A stretch of DNA of 64,000 nucleotides from Arthrobacter sp. zg-Y20 (lineage in GTDB: Bacteria > Actinomycetota > Actinomycetes > Actinomycetales > Micrococcaceae): positions 2,914,001 to 2,978,000 of the forward strand of contig NZ_CP126241.1 in NCBI RefSeq assembly GCF_030142075.1, read 5' to 3'. The notes beneath the pieces are model-generated. The model saw only the letters and a list, made by a program, of their open reading frames with translations. It searched no databases and was not told the DNA's origin. The translations under genes and the position numbers were made by a program. Below, piece after piece: positions 51,650-58,949 of this stretch (positions within the stretch are counted from its first letter, which is position 1; each line of letters begins with the position of its first letter).

Positions 51650-52129
51650 CTACGGGCGGCGGCGGCGGAATTTGGGCAGCTGTCCGAACAGGTCCGCGGC
51701 ACGCTCTGCAGCACGGCCGACGGTACGGCCCAGGTTCTGGACACCGGCGTCCAGGGGCAGCGGACGGGCCTCCGCAGCACCGGGAACGAGGGCACCGGCG
51801 GCAGCCGCCGCCGCGGTGGTGCGCGCGGTTCCCACGGAAGCCAGGCGCGGTGTATGCCCGCTCAGGGAAGACAGTTCGAAGGCCCGCAGCCAGAGCACGA
51901 GCTCCTCCAGGGGGGCGGCCTGCAGCGAGTAATAACGGCGCTGCCCTTCAGCGCGCATGGTGACGAGTCCTGCGTCGCGGAGCACCTTCAGGTGCTTGGA
52001 CACCGTGGGCTGGCTGACCTCCAGCTCCTCCACCAGCGTCCCTACGGACTTGTCCCCGGTACGCAGGGCACCGAGGATTTCGCGGCGGGTGCCTTCCGCG
52101 ATTACAGCAAATACATCGTCACAGACCAT
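51650..52129 (-). CDS. ArsR/SmtB-family transcriptional regulator
   Basis: A 159-residue regulator. The winged helix is seen as DDVFAVIAEGTRREILGALRTGDKSVGTLVEELEVSQPTVSKHLKVLRDAGLVTMRAEGQRRYYSLQAAPLEEL, with a C-terminal Ala-rich tail and a basic end (FRRRRP). The metal-binding CxC pattern in the recognition helix is absent, so it belongs to a non-metal subgroup that senses another signal. It lies between gdhA and acuC on the same strand, with a 47-nt gap to acuC; possibly in one transcript with acuC. Confidence 0.88.
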   Translation of the reverse strand: MVCDDVFAVIAEGTRREILGALRTGDKSVGTLVEELEVSQPTVSKHLKVLRDAGLVTMRAEGQRRYYSLQAAPLEELVLWLRAFELSSLSGHTPRLASVGTARTTAAAAAAGALVPGAAEARPLPLDAGVQNLGRTVGRAAERAADLFGQLPKFRRRRP

Positions 52130-52176
52130 GGATTTACCCTAACCGCATACGGGTGCCCGGGCATCTTCGGGCTCAG

Positions 52177-53385
52177 CTAATCGAACCAGGGATCCAGCCC
52201 GTGCAGCGGGAAAAGCTCCTTGCGGGTGGCCATCACCGTGCGGTCGATCCCGTCATTTGGGTCGTATCCCACTTCCCAGGAACGCCACCACAGGTCCGCC
52301 CCGTCCCCCATGACGTCCGTGCATTTGACACCGTGTTTTTCCAGCACGTAGTCCCGCCAGGCCGCGGGCACGGGCGTTGAGGGACGCACCCGCCCGTTGG
52401 CGGCCACGGAAATGAGCAGGGCCCAGGAGCGGGGCACCACGGATGCCACGTTGTAGCCGCCCCCGCCGGTGGCAATCCAGCGGCCTTCGCACAGCCGGCC
52501 GGCCAGGTCACTGATGGTCAGCGCAACCTGCCGCTGCGCCTCAACGCTGATGCGCAGGTTGGTCAGCGGATCGTCCTTGTGGCTGTCGCACCCGTGCTGG
52601 CTGACAATCACTTCCGGGGCAAACGCCTCGGTCAGCTGCGGAACCACCGCGTGGAAGGCCCGCAGCCAGCCGGCGTCCGTGGTGCCGGCAGGAAGGGCGA
52701 TGTTCACGGCCGTGCCCTCCGCGCCCTTTCCTCCGGTCTCGTTGGCGAACCCGGTGCCGGGGAAAAGGGTCAAACCGCTTTCGTGCAGCGAAATGGTCAT
52801 CACCCGGGGATCGTCCCAGAAAATGTTCTGCGTTCCGTCGCCGTGGTGGGCGTCGACGTCGATGTACACCACCCGCTGCACGCCCCGGTCGAGGAGGCGC
52901 GCGACGGCGGCCGCGGCGTCGTTGTACACGCAGAACCCCGCCGCCTTCTCACGGCCGGCATGGTGCATTCCCCCGGAAAAGTTCACTGCGTGCAGCACAC
53001 TGCCCGAAAGCACGGCGTCCGCGGCCGCCAGCGAACCGCCCACCAGCCGTGCGCTGGCCTCATGCATGCCTGCAAAGGCCGGGTTGTCTTCGGTGCCAAG
53101 GCCCATGGCCGCATTGCAGTCCGACGGATCGGCACTTGCGGCCTGCACGGCACTGACGTAATCAAAGCTGTGCACGGTCAGCAGGTCCGCGGCGTCGGCA
53201 ACGTAGGGCTGTTCCAGACGGACGCCCTCCACGTCGAAAAGCCCCAGTTCCCGGACCAGCCGTGCAGTGAGGTCCAACCGGTGCGGGCTCATGGGATGGC
53301 CTGCACCGAAGTTGTAGGCCAGCAGCGATTCATCCCACACAATGCACGTTGGCATGACGGGAAGGCTGAGCCCGGAACTGATCAT
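52177..53385 (-). CDS. acuC: AcuC-type histone deacetylase-like amidohydrolase
   Basis: Class I deacetylase fold of 402 residues that removes acetyl groups from protein lysines; in Bacillus AcuC deacetylates acetyl-CoA synthetase. Zn-site and catalytic motifs: NFSGGMHHAGREKAAGFCVYNDAAAAVARLL, RVVYIDVDAHHGDGTQNIFW, SLHESG and VSQHGCDSHKDDPL, all in order, and GGGGYN near the C-terminus. Start ATG 53385 (MISSGLSL) or 53355 (MPTCIVWDES) cannot be decided: neither has a clear ribosome binding site, and a leaderless start is possible. Divergent from trkH. Confidence 0.93.
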   Translation of the reverse strand: MISSGLSLPVMPTCIVWDESLLAYNFGAGHPMSPHRLDLTARLVRELGLFDVEGVRLEQPYVADAADLLTVHSFDYVSAVQAASADPSDCNAAMGLGTEDNPAFAGMHEASARLVGGSLAAADAVLSGSVLHAVNFSGGMHHAGREKAAGFCVYNDAAAAVARLLDRGVQRVVYIDVDAHHGDGTQNIFWDDPRVMTISLHESGLTLFPGTGFANETGGKGAEGTAVNIALPAGTTDAGWLRAFHAVVPQLTEAFAPEVIVSQHGCDSHKDDPLTNLRISVEAQRQVALTISDLAGRLCEGRWIATGGGGYNVASVVPRSWALLISVAANGRVRPSTPVPAAWRDYVLEKHGVKCTDVMGDGADLWWRSWEVGYDPNDGIDRTVMATRKELFPLHGLDPWFD

Positions 53386-53530
53386 GCAGACAGGGTACGT
53401 GATCCGGGGGTTACTCTGATATTGGGGTCCGTGCCCGGCTGCCGGATCAAACCCTTTAGCGCGCTCTGCTGGATTATGGTTGCTGTGCTGAATCACCGCG
53501 GACAAGAACGGAAACTGGAACCAAGAGACC

Positions 53531-54940
53531 ATGGCACTTCCTCGGCAGCCACTCCTGCAAATGAACCCCCGAAGCGAACGTTCGTTCCTTTCCGCAGCCC
53601 GCGAATTCGTCGACAACATGGTCAGCGGCCGTCCGGCGCGCCTGGCACTGACGGTCTTCGCCCTGGTCATCCTGCTCTTTACCGCCCTCCTGAGCCTGCC
53701 GGTGGCCTCCACCAGCGGCGAGGCCACCCCCCTGCACGATGCCCTGTTCACTGCAGTATCGGCTGTGTGCGTCACCGGCCTGACCGTGGTCTCCACGGCC
53801 ACCTACTGGTCAACGTTCGGGCAGGTGCTGATCCTGATCGCCATCCAGGTGGGCGGCCTGGGCATCCTGACACTCGCTTCCCTCCTGGCGCTGGCCGTGA
53901 ACAAGCGCCTGGGCGTGCGCGGCAAGCTTCTCGCCCAGGAAAGCATGAACACCGGGCGGCTGGGCGAAGTAGGCCACCTCCTGCGCATTGTCTTCAGCAC
54001 CGCCGTCGTCATTGAACTGGCCCTGGCCGCGGCCATGGCGCCGCGGTTCATGATCCTGGGCGAATCCTTCGGGCAGGCAATCTGGCACGCGGTGTTCTAC
54101 TCCATCTCAGCCTTCAACAATGCCGGCTTCACCCCGCACTCGGACGGCCTGGTCCCCTATGAGGAGGACCTGTGGATCCTGGTTCCGCTGATGCTGGGGG
54201 TGTTCATTGGCTCCCTCGGCTTCCCGGTGATCATGGTCCTGCTGCGGACCCGCCACCGCCTCAGCAAATGGAACCTCCACACCAAGCTCACCGTCCTGGT
54301 GTCCCTGATCCTGCTGGTGGTGGGAGCAGTGGTGTGGGGTGCCTTCGAATGGTTCAACACCCGCACCATCGCTGACCTGTCCTTCTCGGACAAGATCATC
54401 CACTCCCTGTTCGCCTCGGTCATGACCCGCTCCGGCGGGTTCAACCTCGTCTCCATGTCGGACCTGGATTCCAGCACCCTGCTCGTCACCGACATGCTGA
54501 TGTTCGCCGGCGGCGGCTCGGCCTCCACCGCCGGCGGCATCAAGGTCACCACCATTGCCGTGCTGTTCCTGGCCGTGGTGGCCGAAGCCCGCGGCGACTC
54601 GGACGTCCGGGCCTTTGGCCGGACCATCCCGCAAAGCGCCATGCGGGTGGCCATTTCGGTGACCATCCTGGGCGCCACCCTGGTCTCCGTAGCCACGCTC
54701 GCCCTGCTGGTCATCACCAACGAAACCCTGCAGCCGGTACTGTTCGAAGTGATCTCCGCGTTTGCCACCGTGGGCCTCAGCACGGGCCTCAGCGAGGTCC
54801 TGCCGCCGTCGGGCAAGTACGTGCTCTCCCTGCTGATGTTCGCCGGACGCGTCGGCACCATTACCCTTGCCGCGGCCCTGGCCGTGCGCCAGCGCAACAC
54901 CCTGTACCACTACCCCGAAGAAAGGCCGATCATTGGCTGA
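53531..54940 (+). CDS. trkH: Potassium uptake protein TrkH/KtrB
   Basis: Membrane subunit of a Trk/Ktr potassium transporter, 469 residues. Its four P-loop/M2 repeats carry the selectivity glycines in AVCVTGLTVVSTATYW, SISAFNNAGFTPHSDGL, VMTRSGGFNLVSMSDL and AFATVGLSTGLSEVLPP, and the gating loop is visible as GGGSASTAGGIKVTTIAVL. The N-terminal 35 residues are basic. The stop overlaps the trkA start region by 8 nt, so the pair is coupled. Confidence 0.95.
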   Translation: MALPRQPLLQMNPRSERSFLSAAREFVDNMVSGRPARLALTVFALVILLFTALLSLPVASTSGEATPLHDALFTAVSAVCVTGLTVVSTATYWSTFGQVLILIAIQVGGLGILTLASLLALAVNKRLGVRGKLLAQESMNTGRLGEVGHLLRIVFSTAVVIELALAAAMAPRFMILGESFGQAIWHAVFYSISAFNNAGFTPHSDGLVPYEEDLWILVPLMLGVFIGSLGFPVIMVLLRTRHRLSKWNLHTKLTVLVSLILLVVGAVVWGAFEWFNTRTIADLSFSDKIIHSLFASVMTRSGGFNLVSMSDLDSSTLLVTDMLMFAGGGSASTAGGIKVTTIAVLFLAVVAEARGDSDVRAFGRTIPQSAMRVAISVTILGATLVSVATLALLVITNETLQPVLFEVISAFATVGLSTGLSEVLPPSGKYVLSLLMFAGRVGTITLAAALAVRQRNTLYHYPEERPIIG

Positions 54941-55601
54941 CAGACCTCCACACAACGCCCCGGTACTGGTGATCGGCCTGGGCCGCTTCGGTGCCGCTAC
55001 CGCCGAACAGCTGGTCCGGCAGGGACGCGAAGTCCTGGCCGTGGAACGCGACCCCGCGCTGGTGCAGAAAGCCTCCGGCATCCTCACCCACGTGGTGCAG
55101 GCCGACGCCACCAACATCGAGGCGCTCAAGCAGCTGGGCGCCGAGGACTTCTCCGCCGCCGTCGTGGGCGTGGGCACCTCCATCGAGTCCAGCGTGCTGA
55201 TCACCGTGAACCTCGTGGACCTGGGCATCGAGCACCTCTGGGTTAAAGCCATCACTCCGGCGCACGGCAAGATCCTTACCCGGATCGGCGCCAACCACGT
55301 CATCTACCCGGAGGCCGACGCCGGCCGCCGCGCAGCACACCTGGTGGGCGGCCGGATGCTGGACTTCATTGAATTCGACGACGGCTTCGCCATCGTGAAA
55401 ATGTACCCGCCCAAGGAGACGCAGGGCTTCACCCTGGGCGAGGCCAATGTACGGGCGAAGTACGGAGTGACCGTGGTAGGCGTGAAGTCGCCGGGCGAGG
55501 ACTTCACCTACGCCCAGCCGGACACCAAAGTCTCCAGCCGGGACACCCTGATCGTGGCCGGGCACGTCGATCTGCTCGAGCGGTTCGCGGCACGGCCGTA
55601 G
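54933..55601 (+). CDS. trkA: TrkA-type potassium channel regulatory subunit
   Basis: Cytosolic RCK/TrkA regulator of 222 residues. The N-terminal RCK_N domain has VLVIGLGRFGAATAEQLVRQGREVLAVERDP (dinucleotide binding) and VQADATNIEALKQLGAEDF. The TrkA_C domain begins at about residue 145 with QGFTLGEANVRAKYGVTVVGVKS and ends in DTLIVAGHVDLLERF. The TTG start at 54933 is chosen from AAAGG 8 nt upstream and its overlap with trkH. Together with TrkH it forms a nucleotide-gated K+ uptake system. Tandem repeats begin 20 nt after its stop. Confidence 0.93.
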   Translation: MADRPPHNAPVLVIGLGRFGAATAEQLVRQGREVLAVERDPALVQKASGILTHVVQADATNIEALKQLGAEDFSAAVVGVGTSIESSVLITVNLVDLGIEHLWVKAITPAHGKILTRIGANHVIYPEADAGRRAAHLVGGRMLDFIEFDDGFAIVKMYPPKETQGFTLGEANVRAKYGVTVVGVKSPGEDFTYAQPDTKVSSRDTLIVAGHVDLLERFAARP

Positions 55602-55620
55602 GGTCTGGTTCCCCGCCGGT

Positions 55621-55740
55621 GGCTTGGTTCGGCTCCCGCCTTCGGGCGTGGCGCCGGTTCAGCTCCCGCCTTCGGGCGTGGCTCCGGCTCGGCTACCGGC
55701 TTCGGGCGTGGCTCCGGCTCGGCTACCGCCTTCGGGCGTG
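55621..55740. repeat. Four 30-bp tandem repeats beside element copy 2
   Basis: Exact 30-bp period (55621, 55651, 55681, 55711), each ending in CTTCGGGCGTG; a fifth start GCTCCGGC at 55741 leads straight into the GGCGGC of structured element copy 2. Between trkA and proC; no gene is supported on either strand. Confidence 0.9.
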
Positions 55741-55810
55741 GCTCCGGCGGCAACGAAATTCCTCGCTCGCAGAGCTCGCTTGGAATATTAAAGCCGCCTC
55801 CGCCACACCC
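55734..55810 (+). repeat. Structured dispersed element, copy 2
   Basis: Outer arms GGG-GTGGC / GCCAC-CCC (one mismatch) around tcc/tcc, then the invariant GGCGGC / GCCGCC (55746-55751 / 55793-55798) and a 6/6 loop AACGAA/ATTAAA. These enclose the helix ATTCCTCGC / GCTTGGAAT (7 of 9 pairs) and the loop TCGCAGAGCTC. Core 53 nt, as in copies 1 and 3. Compared with copy 1 the outer and inner arms are changed on both sides so that pairing is kept. Confidence 0.85.
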
Positions 55811-56140
55811 TGCGGCGGTACGGGTCTTCTCCCCGTCTCATCTGCAGGGTGCTACCGGAACGCCCCCTCGGGGCGAAGCGCACCAACTGTGAGGCCATTC
55901 GACCGGAAACGAAGAGCCCCGAACCTCAGGGATGCGGGCCGTTCCCGGAAAACCCTGCGGTTTGGGTGAAACCCCTCGTTTTGTGCAATTCCCCGCGCTG
56001 CGCGGCGCAGGGAATGCCACAATCCGCAGGGAATACGACAAACCGCAGGGTCCCGGGGCGCCGTGCTGGACTTGCAGCGGCCGGACCCGGCGGATGCAAA
56101 GGCGTAATCGACCGCCCGGAGGCAAGTCAGCGGGCCAGGG
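55811..56140. other. Non-coding trkA-proC spacer with inverted repeats
   Basis: No ORF with coding features. It holds a 12-bp perfect inverted repeat ACCCTGCGGTTT (55952-55963) / AAACCGCAGGGT (56040-56051) and between them TTCCCCGCGCTGCGCGGCGCAGGGAA, itself hairpin-forming (about 55987-56012). Together they can form a nested stem-loop of about 100 nt. Role unknown; termination downstream of proC (minus strand) is possible. Confidence 0.45.
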
Positions 56141-56986
56141 CTAAGCCGTCAACTGCTTCGTGATTTCTTCGGCGCGGGCCGTCGCTGCCCGGGCACCGGC
56201 TTCGATGATGGCCGGAAGGCCGCGCTCGTCGAAGGTCTTGATGGCTGCCTCCGTGGTGCCGTTGGGGCTGGTGACGCCGCGGCGCAGGGCCGTGGCGTCG
56301 GCGTCGGGCTCGGCCAGCATGTAGCCGGCACCGGCGACCGTTTCGCGTGCGAGCAGGGCGGAAAGGTCCGGGTCCAGGCCCAATTCCACACCGGCACGCG
56401 CCATCGCCTCAGCCAGGTAGAACGCGTACGCCGGGCCGGAACCGCTGATGGCGGAAACGGCGTCGACCTGTTCCTCGGGCACCTCCACCACTGTTCCGGT
56501 GGCCGCGAGGACCCGGCGGGCCAGTTCCATCGCTTCGGAGCCGGCCGAGGTGCCGGCAGAAATGGATACGACGCCGCGGCCCAGCCGGGACGGCGTGTTC
56601 GGCATGGCGCGGACTACCGGCTGTCCGGCAGGAAGCAGTGATTCCATCAGCTCCAGCGGTACGGCCGCGGCGACGCTGAGCACGACGGCGCCCCGGGGCA
56701 GCGCGTCAGCGACTTCGCGCAGCAGGTCAGCCACCCCCACGGGTTTGACGCCCACAATGACCAGGTCCGCTCCCGCTACGGCCTTTCGGTTCGACTCGGC
56801 GTCCTCGCCGCCGGCCAGCACCGTGATGCCGTGCGCGGCGCGCAGCTCTTCCGCCCGCTCCGGGCGCCGGACCGTGGCGGTGACCTGCTCAGCGGGCAGT
56901 CCGCCCGCGAGGATCCCGCCAAGGATCGCTTCGTTCATTGAGCCGCAGCCCAAAAATGCCAGTCGGGGATTCGATGCACTGTCCAT
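56141..56986 (-). CDS. proC: Pyrroline-5-carboxylate reductase
   Basis: Last enzyme of proline synthesis, 281 residues. The N-terminal Rossmann fold opens with RLAFLGCGSMNEAILGGIL, followed by VIVGVKPVGVADLL and RAMPNTPSRLGRGVVSISAG, and the ProC signature at the C-terminal domain (AISGSGPAYAFYLAEAMARAGVELGLDPDLSALLARETVAGAGYML, then SPNGTTEAAIKTF). Length and start normal. It starts 35 nt after the stop of the TIM-barrel gene and is probably cotranscribed with it and ppx. Confidence 0.96.
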   Translation of the reverse strand: MDSASNPRLAFLGCGSMNEAILGGILAGGLPAEQVTATVRRPERAEELRAAHGITVLAGGEDAESNRKAVAGADLVIVGVKPVGVADLLREVADALPRGAVVLSVAAAVPLELMESLLPAGQPVVRAMPNTPSRLGRGVVSISAGTSAGSEAMELARRVLAATGTVVEVPEEQVDAVSAISGSGPAYAFYLAEAMARAGVELGLDPDLSALLARETVAGAGYMLAEPDADATALRRGVTSPNGTTEAAIKTFDERGLPAIIEAGARAATARAEEITKQLTA

Positions 56987-57021
56987 GGCTTCGATTCTGT
57001 CATGGACCTTCCACGGACCGG

Positions 57022-57897
57022 TCAGGCGCCGAGACTGCTGCTGGGGCCGCCGACCGGCGCTTTGGGACGCAGGTGCTCCCGGGCGAAGTCCAGGGTCTGT
57101 TTCAGCTGCTCTTCGCGCTCCCCTGCTCCCCTGCTTCTCCGGGTGCTGACCTCGATGGCCACCACACCCTTGAAGCCGGCGCCGGCAAGGTAGGAAAGGG
57201 CTTCGGCGCAGCGCTGCGTACCTTCGCCCGGGAGCAGGTGCTCATCCTTGCCGTTGGGGGTTCCGTCGGTCAGGTGGACGTGGCTGAGCCGGTCACCGAG
57301 TTTGCGGATCTGTTCAAAGGAGTCCATGCCCGCAATCGCTGCGTGGGAGAAGTCCCACGTCACGTGCTCGTAGGGTTCCGGAACCGGGTTCCAATGCGGC
57401 AGGTATGCCTTCGCCTCACGGCCGCGGACGCGCCACGGGTACATGTTCTCCACCGCGATGGTGACCCCGTACTGCTCCGCGATGGTCTTGACCCCTTCGG
57501 CGAAGTTCTCGGCATAACCGGTCTGCCAGCGGAACGGCGGGTGCGTCACCACGGTGGAGGCACCAACCTCGGCAGCCATGGCCGCAGACATCTCAATCTT
57601 GGTCCAGGCTTTGCCCCAGACCTGCTGGGTCAGGAGCAGGGTGGGTGCGTGGATGGCGAGGATGGGTTGCTGGTACCGCTCGCTCAGGTCACGGAGGGTG
57701 TCCGGGTTTTGGCTGATGGAGCTGTTGGTGACCATGATTTCGACGCCGTCATAGCCGAGGTCATGGGACACGGCGAAGGCATCGTGCACCGAGAGCGGAT
57801 ACACGGAGGCACTCGAAAGCGCGACCGGGATTTCAGTCGGTGCGGTCAGCGGCTGCACGGCGGCCGTCGAGGGGACGGCGGAAGGTGACGGAGTCAT
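57022..57897 (-). CDS. Sugar phosphate isomerase/epimerase (TIM barrel)
   Basis: AP-endonuclease-2-like TIM-barrel protein of 291 residues. Recognisable: ALSSASVYPLSVHDAFAVSHDLGYDGVEIMV, IGAPTLLLTQQVW-like AIHAPTLLL, VTHPPFRWQ, IAVENMYPW, HVTWDFSHAAIAGMD and SHVHLTDGTPNGKDEHLLPGEG, where conserved Glu/His/Asp residues would bind metal. The substrate is unknown; the mycobacterial orthologue (Rv0498) also lies beside ppx and proC. The overlap of only 2 nt with ppx suggests an operon. Confidence 0.88.
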   Translation of the reverse strand: MTPSPSAVPSTAAVQPLTAPTEIPVALSSASVYPLSVHDAFAVSHDLGYDGVEIMVTNSSISQNPDTLRDLSERYQQPILAIHAPTLLLTQQVWGKAWTKIEMSAAMAAEVGASTVVTHPPFRWQTGYAENFAEGVKTIAEQYGVTIAVENMYPWRVRGREAKAYLPHWNPVPEPYEHVTWDFSHAAIAGMDSFEQIRKLGDRLSHVHLTDGTPNGKDEHLLPGEGTQRCAEALSYLAGAGFKGVVAIEVSTRRSRGAGEREEQLKQTLDFAREHLRPKAPVGGPSSSLGA

Positions 57898-57899
57898 TT

Positions 57900-58922
57900 T
57901 CAGCTGTGCTTTCCGTTGGTGGAAGGAGCGGCTCCCGCAGGGACGAGGAACTCCTCGCCTTCCGCGGGGCCGCGGGGAAGGTCCCCGGTGGTTTCAAACC
58001 GCAGCGTATCGAAACGCCGCAGGATTAGGCCCTCGCGGAGCGCCCAGGGGCAGATCCGCAGGACGGGCACGTCAAAGGCTTCCATGGCGGCCTGGGCTAC
58101 CAGTGCCCCGGCAAGCATCTGCGGTGCCCGCAGCGCGGAGACCCCGTCCAGTTCCGCACGGTCCCGGGAACTCATCGCTCCCAGCCGCTTGGTCCAGAGG
58201 GACAGGTCCTCCAGCGTGAGCCGGCGGGGCACAAAAGGTCCGGCGGCCGACGGCGCGGCCCCGGCAATGCGCGCAAGCGAGCGGAAGGTCTTGGATGTTC
58301 CGGTCACCAGGTCCGGGCGCCCGACGGCGGCGAACTCCTCCGCCGCGTCGCCGACCAGCCCGCGGATGTACTTGCGCAGCTTCTTGATGCTCTTGGGGGT
58401 GGGCGGGTCATCGGGCAGCCAGTCCCGGGTCAGGCGGCCGGCGCCCAGGGGCAGGGACCGGGCAATCTCGGGCAGCTCATCATGGCCCATCGCCATCTCG
58501 AAGGAGCCGCCGCCAATGTCCAGGTCCAGGATGGTTCCCGCTCCCCAGCCGTACCAGCGGCGGGCAGCCAGGAACGTCATGGCCGCTTCGTCGCCGCCGG
58601 ACAGTTCTTCCAGCCGGACGGGGGTCTCGCGGTGCACCCGGGCCAGGACCTCGGCACCGTTGGCTGATTCCCGGATGGCCGACGTGGAGAACGCCAGAAG
58701 GTCCTGGGCGCCGTGCCGGCGGGCAAAGTCCCACGCCTCGCTGACGAACCCGACCAGCTCATCCTGCCCCGCTTCGCTGATCGCGCCGTCGGGGTCCAAA
58801 TAGGACACCAGCTGCAGGGGACGCTTGTGCGAGGCGAAGGGAGACGGGCGGGCACCGGGACGCGCGTCCACCAGCAGCAGGTGGACGGTATTGGACCCTA
58901 TGTCGAGGACGCCTAGGCGCAT
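57900..58922 (-). CDS. Ppx/GppA phosphatase family protein
   Basis: Exopolyphosphatase or pppGpp phosphatase of 340 residues, with the actin-like ATPase fold. The N-terminus RLGVLDIGSNTVHLLLVDARPG holds the phosphate-1 loop, and FSTSAIRESANG and LDLDIGGGSFEMAMG are the connecting and phosphate-2 motifs. It lacks the C-terminal HD domain of long Ppx proteins, as do the actinobacterial short forms (Rv0496), which are reported as polyphosphatases. First gene of the ppx-isomerase-proC unit. Confidence 0.93.
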   Translation of the reverse strand: MRLGVLDIGSNTVHLLLVDARPGARPSPFASHKRPLQLVSYLDPDGAISEAGQDELVGFVSEAWDFARRHGAQDLLAFSTSAIRESANGAEVLARVHRETPVRLEELSGGDEAAMTFLAARRWYGWGAGTILDLDIGGGSFEMAMGHDELPEIARSLPLGAGRLTRDWLPDDPPTPKSIKKLRKYIRGLVGDAAEEFAAVGRPDLVTGTSKTFRSLARIAGAAPSAAGPFVPRRLTLEDLSLWTKRLGAMSSRDRAELDGVSALRAPQMLAGALVAQAAMEAFDVPVLRICPWALREGLILRRFDTLRFETTGDLPRGPAEGEEFLVPAGAAPSTNGKHS

Positions 58923-58949
58923 GTTTCCATTATGGACTCTACCCGTCCC

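Noticed and set aside
55621-55740. 30-bp repeats as a CRISPR array
   Set aside because: Units are directly adjacent without spacers; no cas genes nearby.
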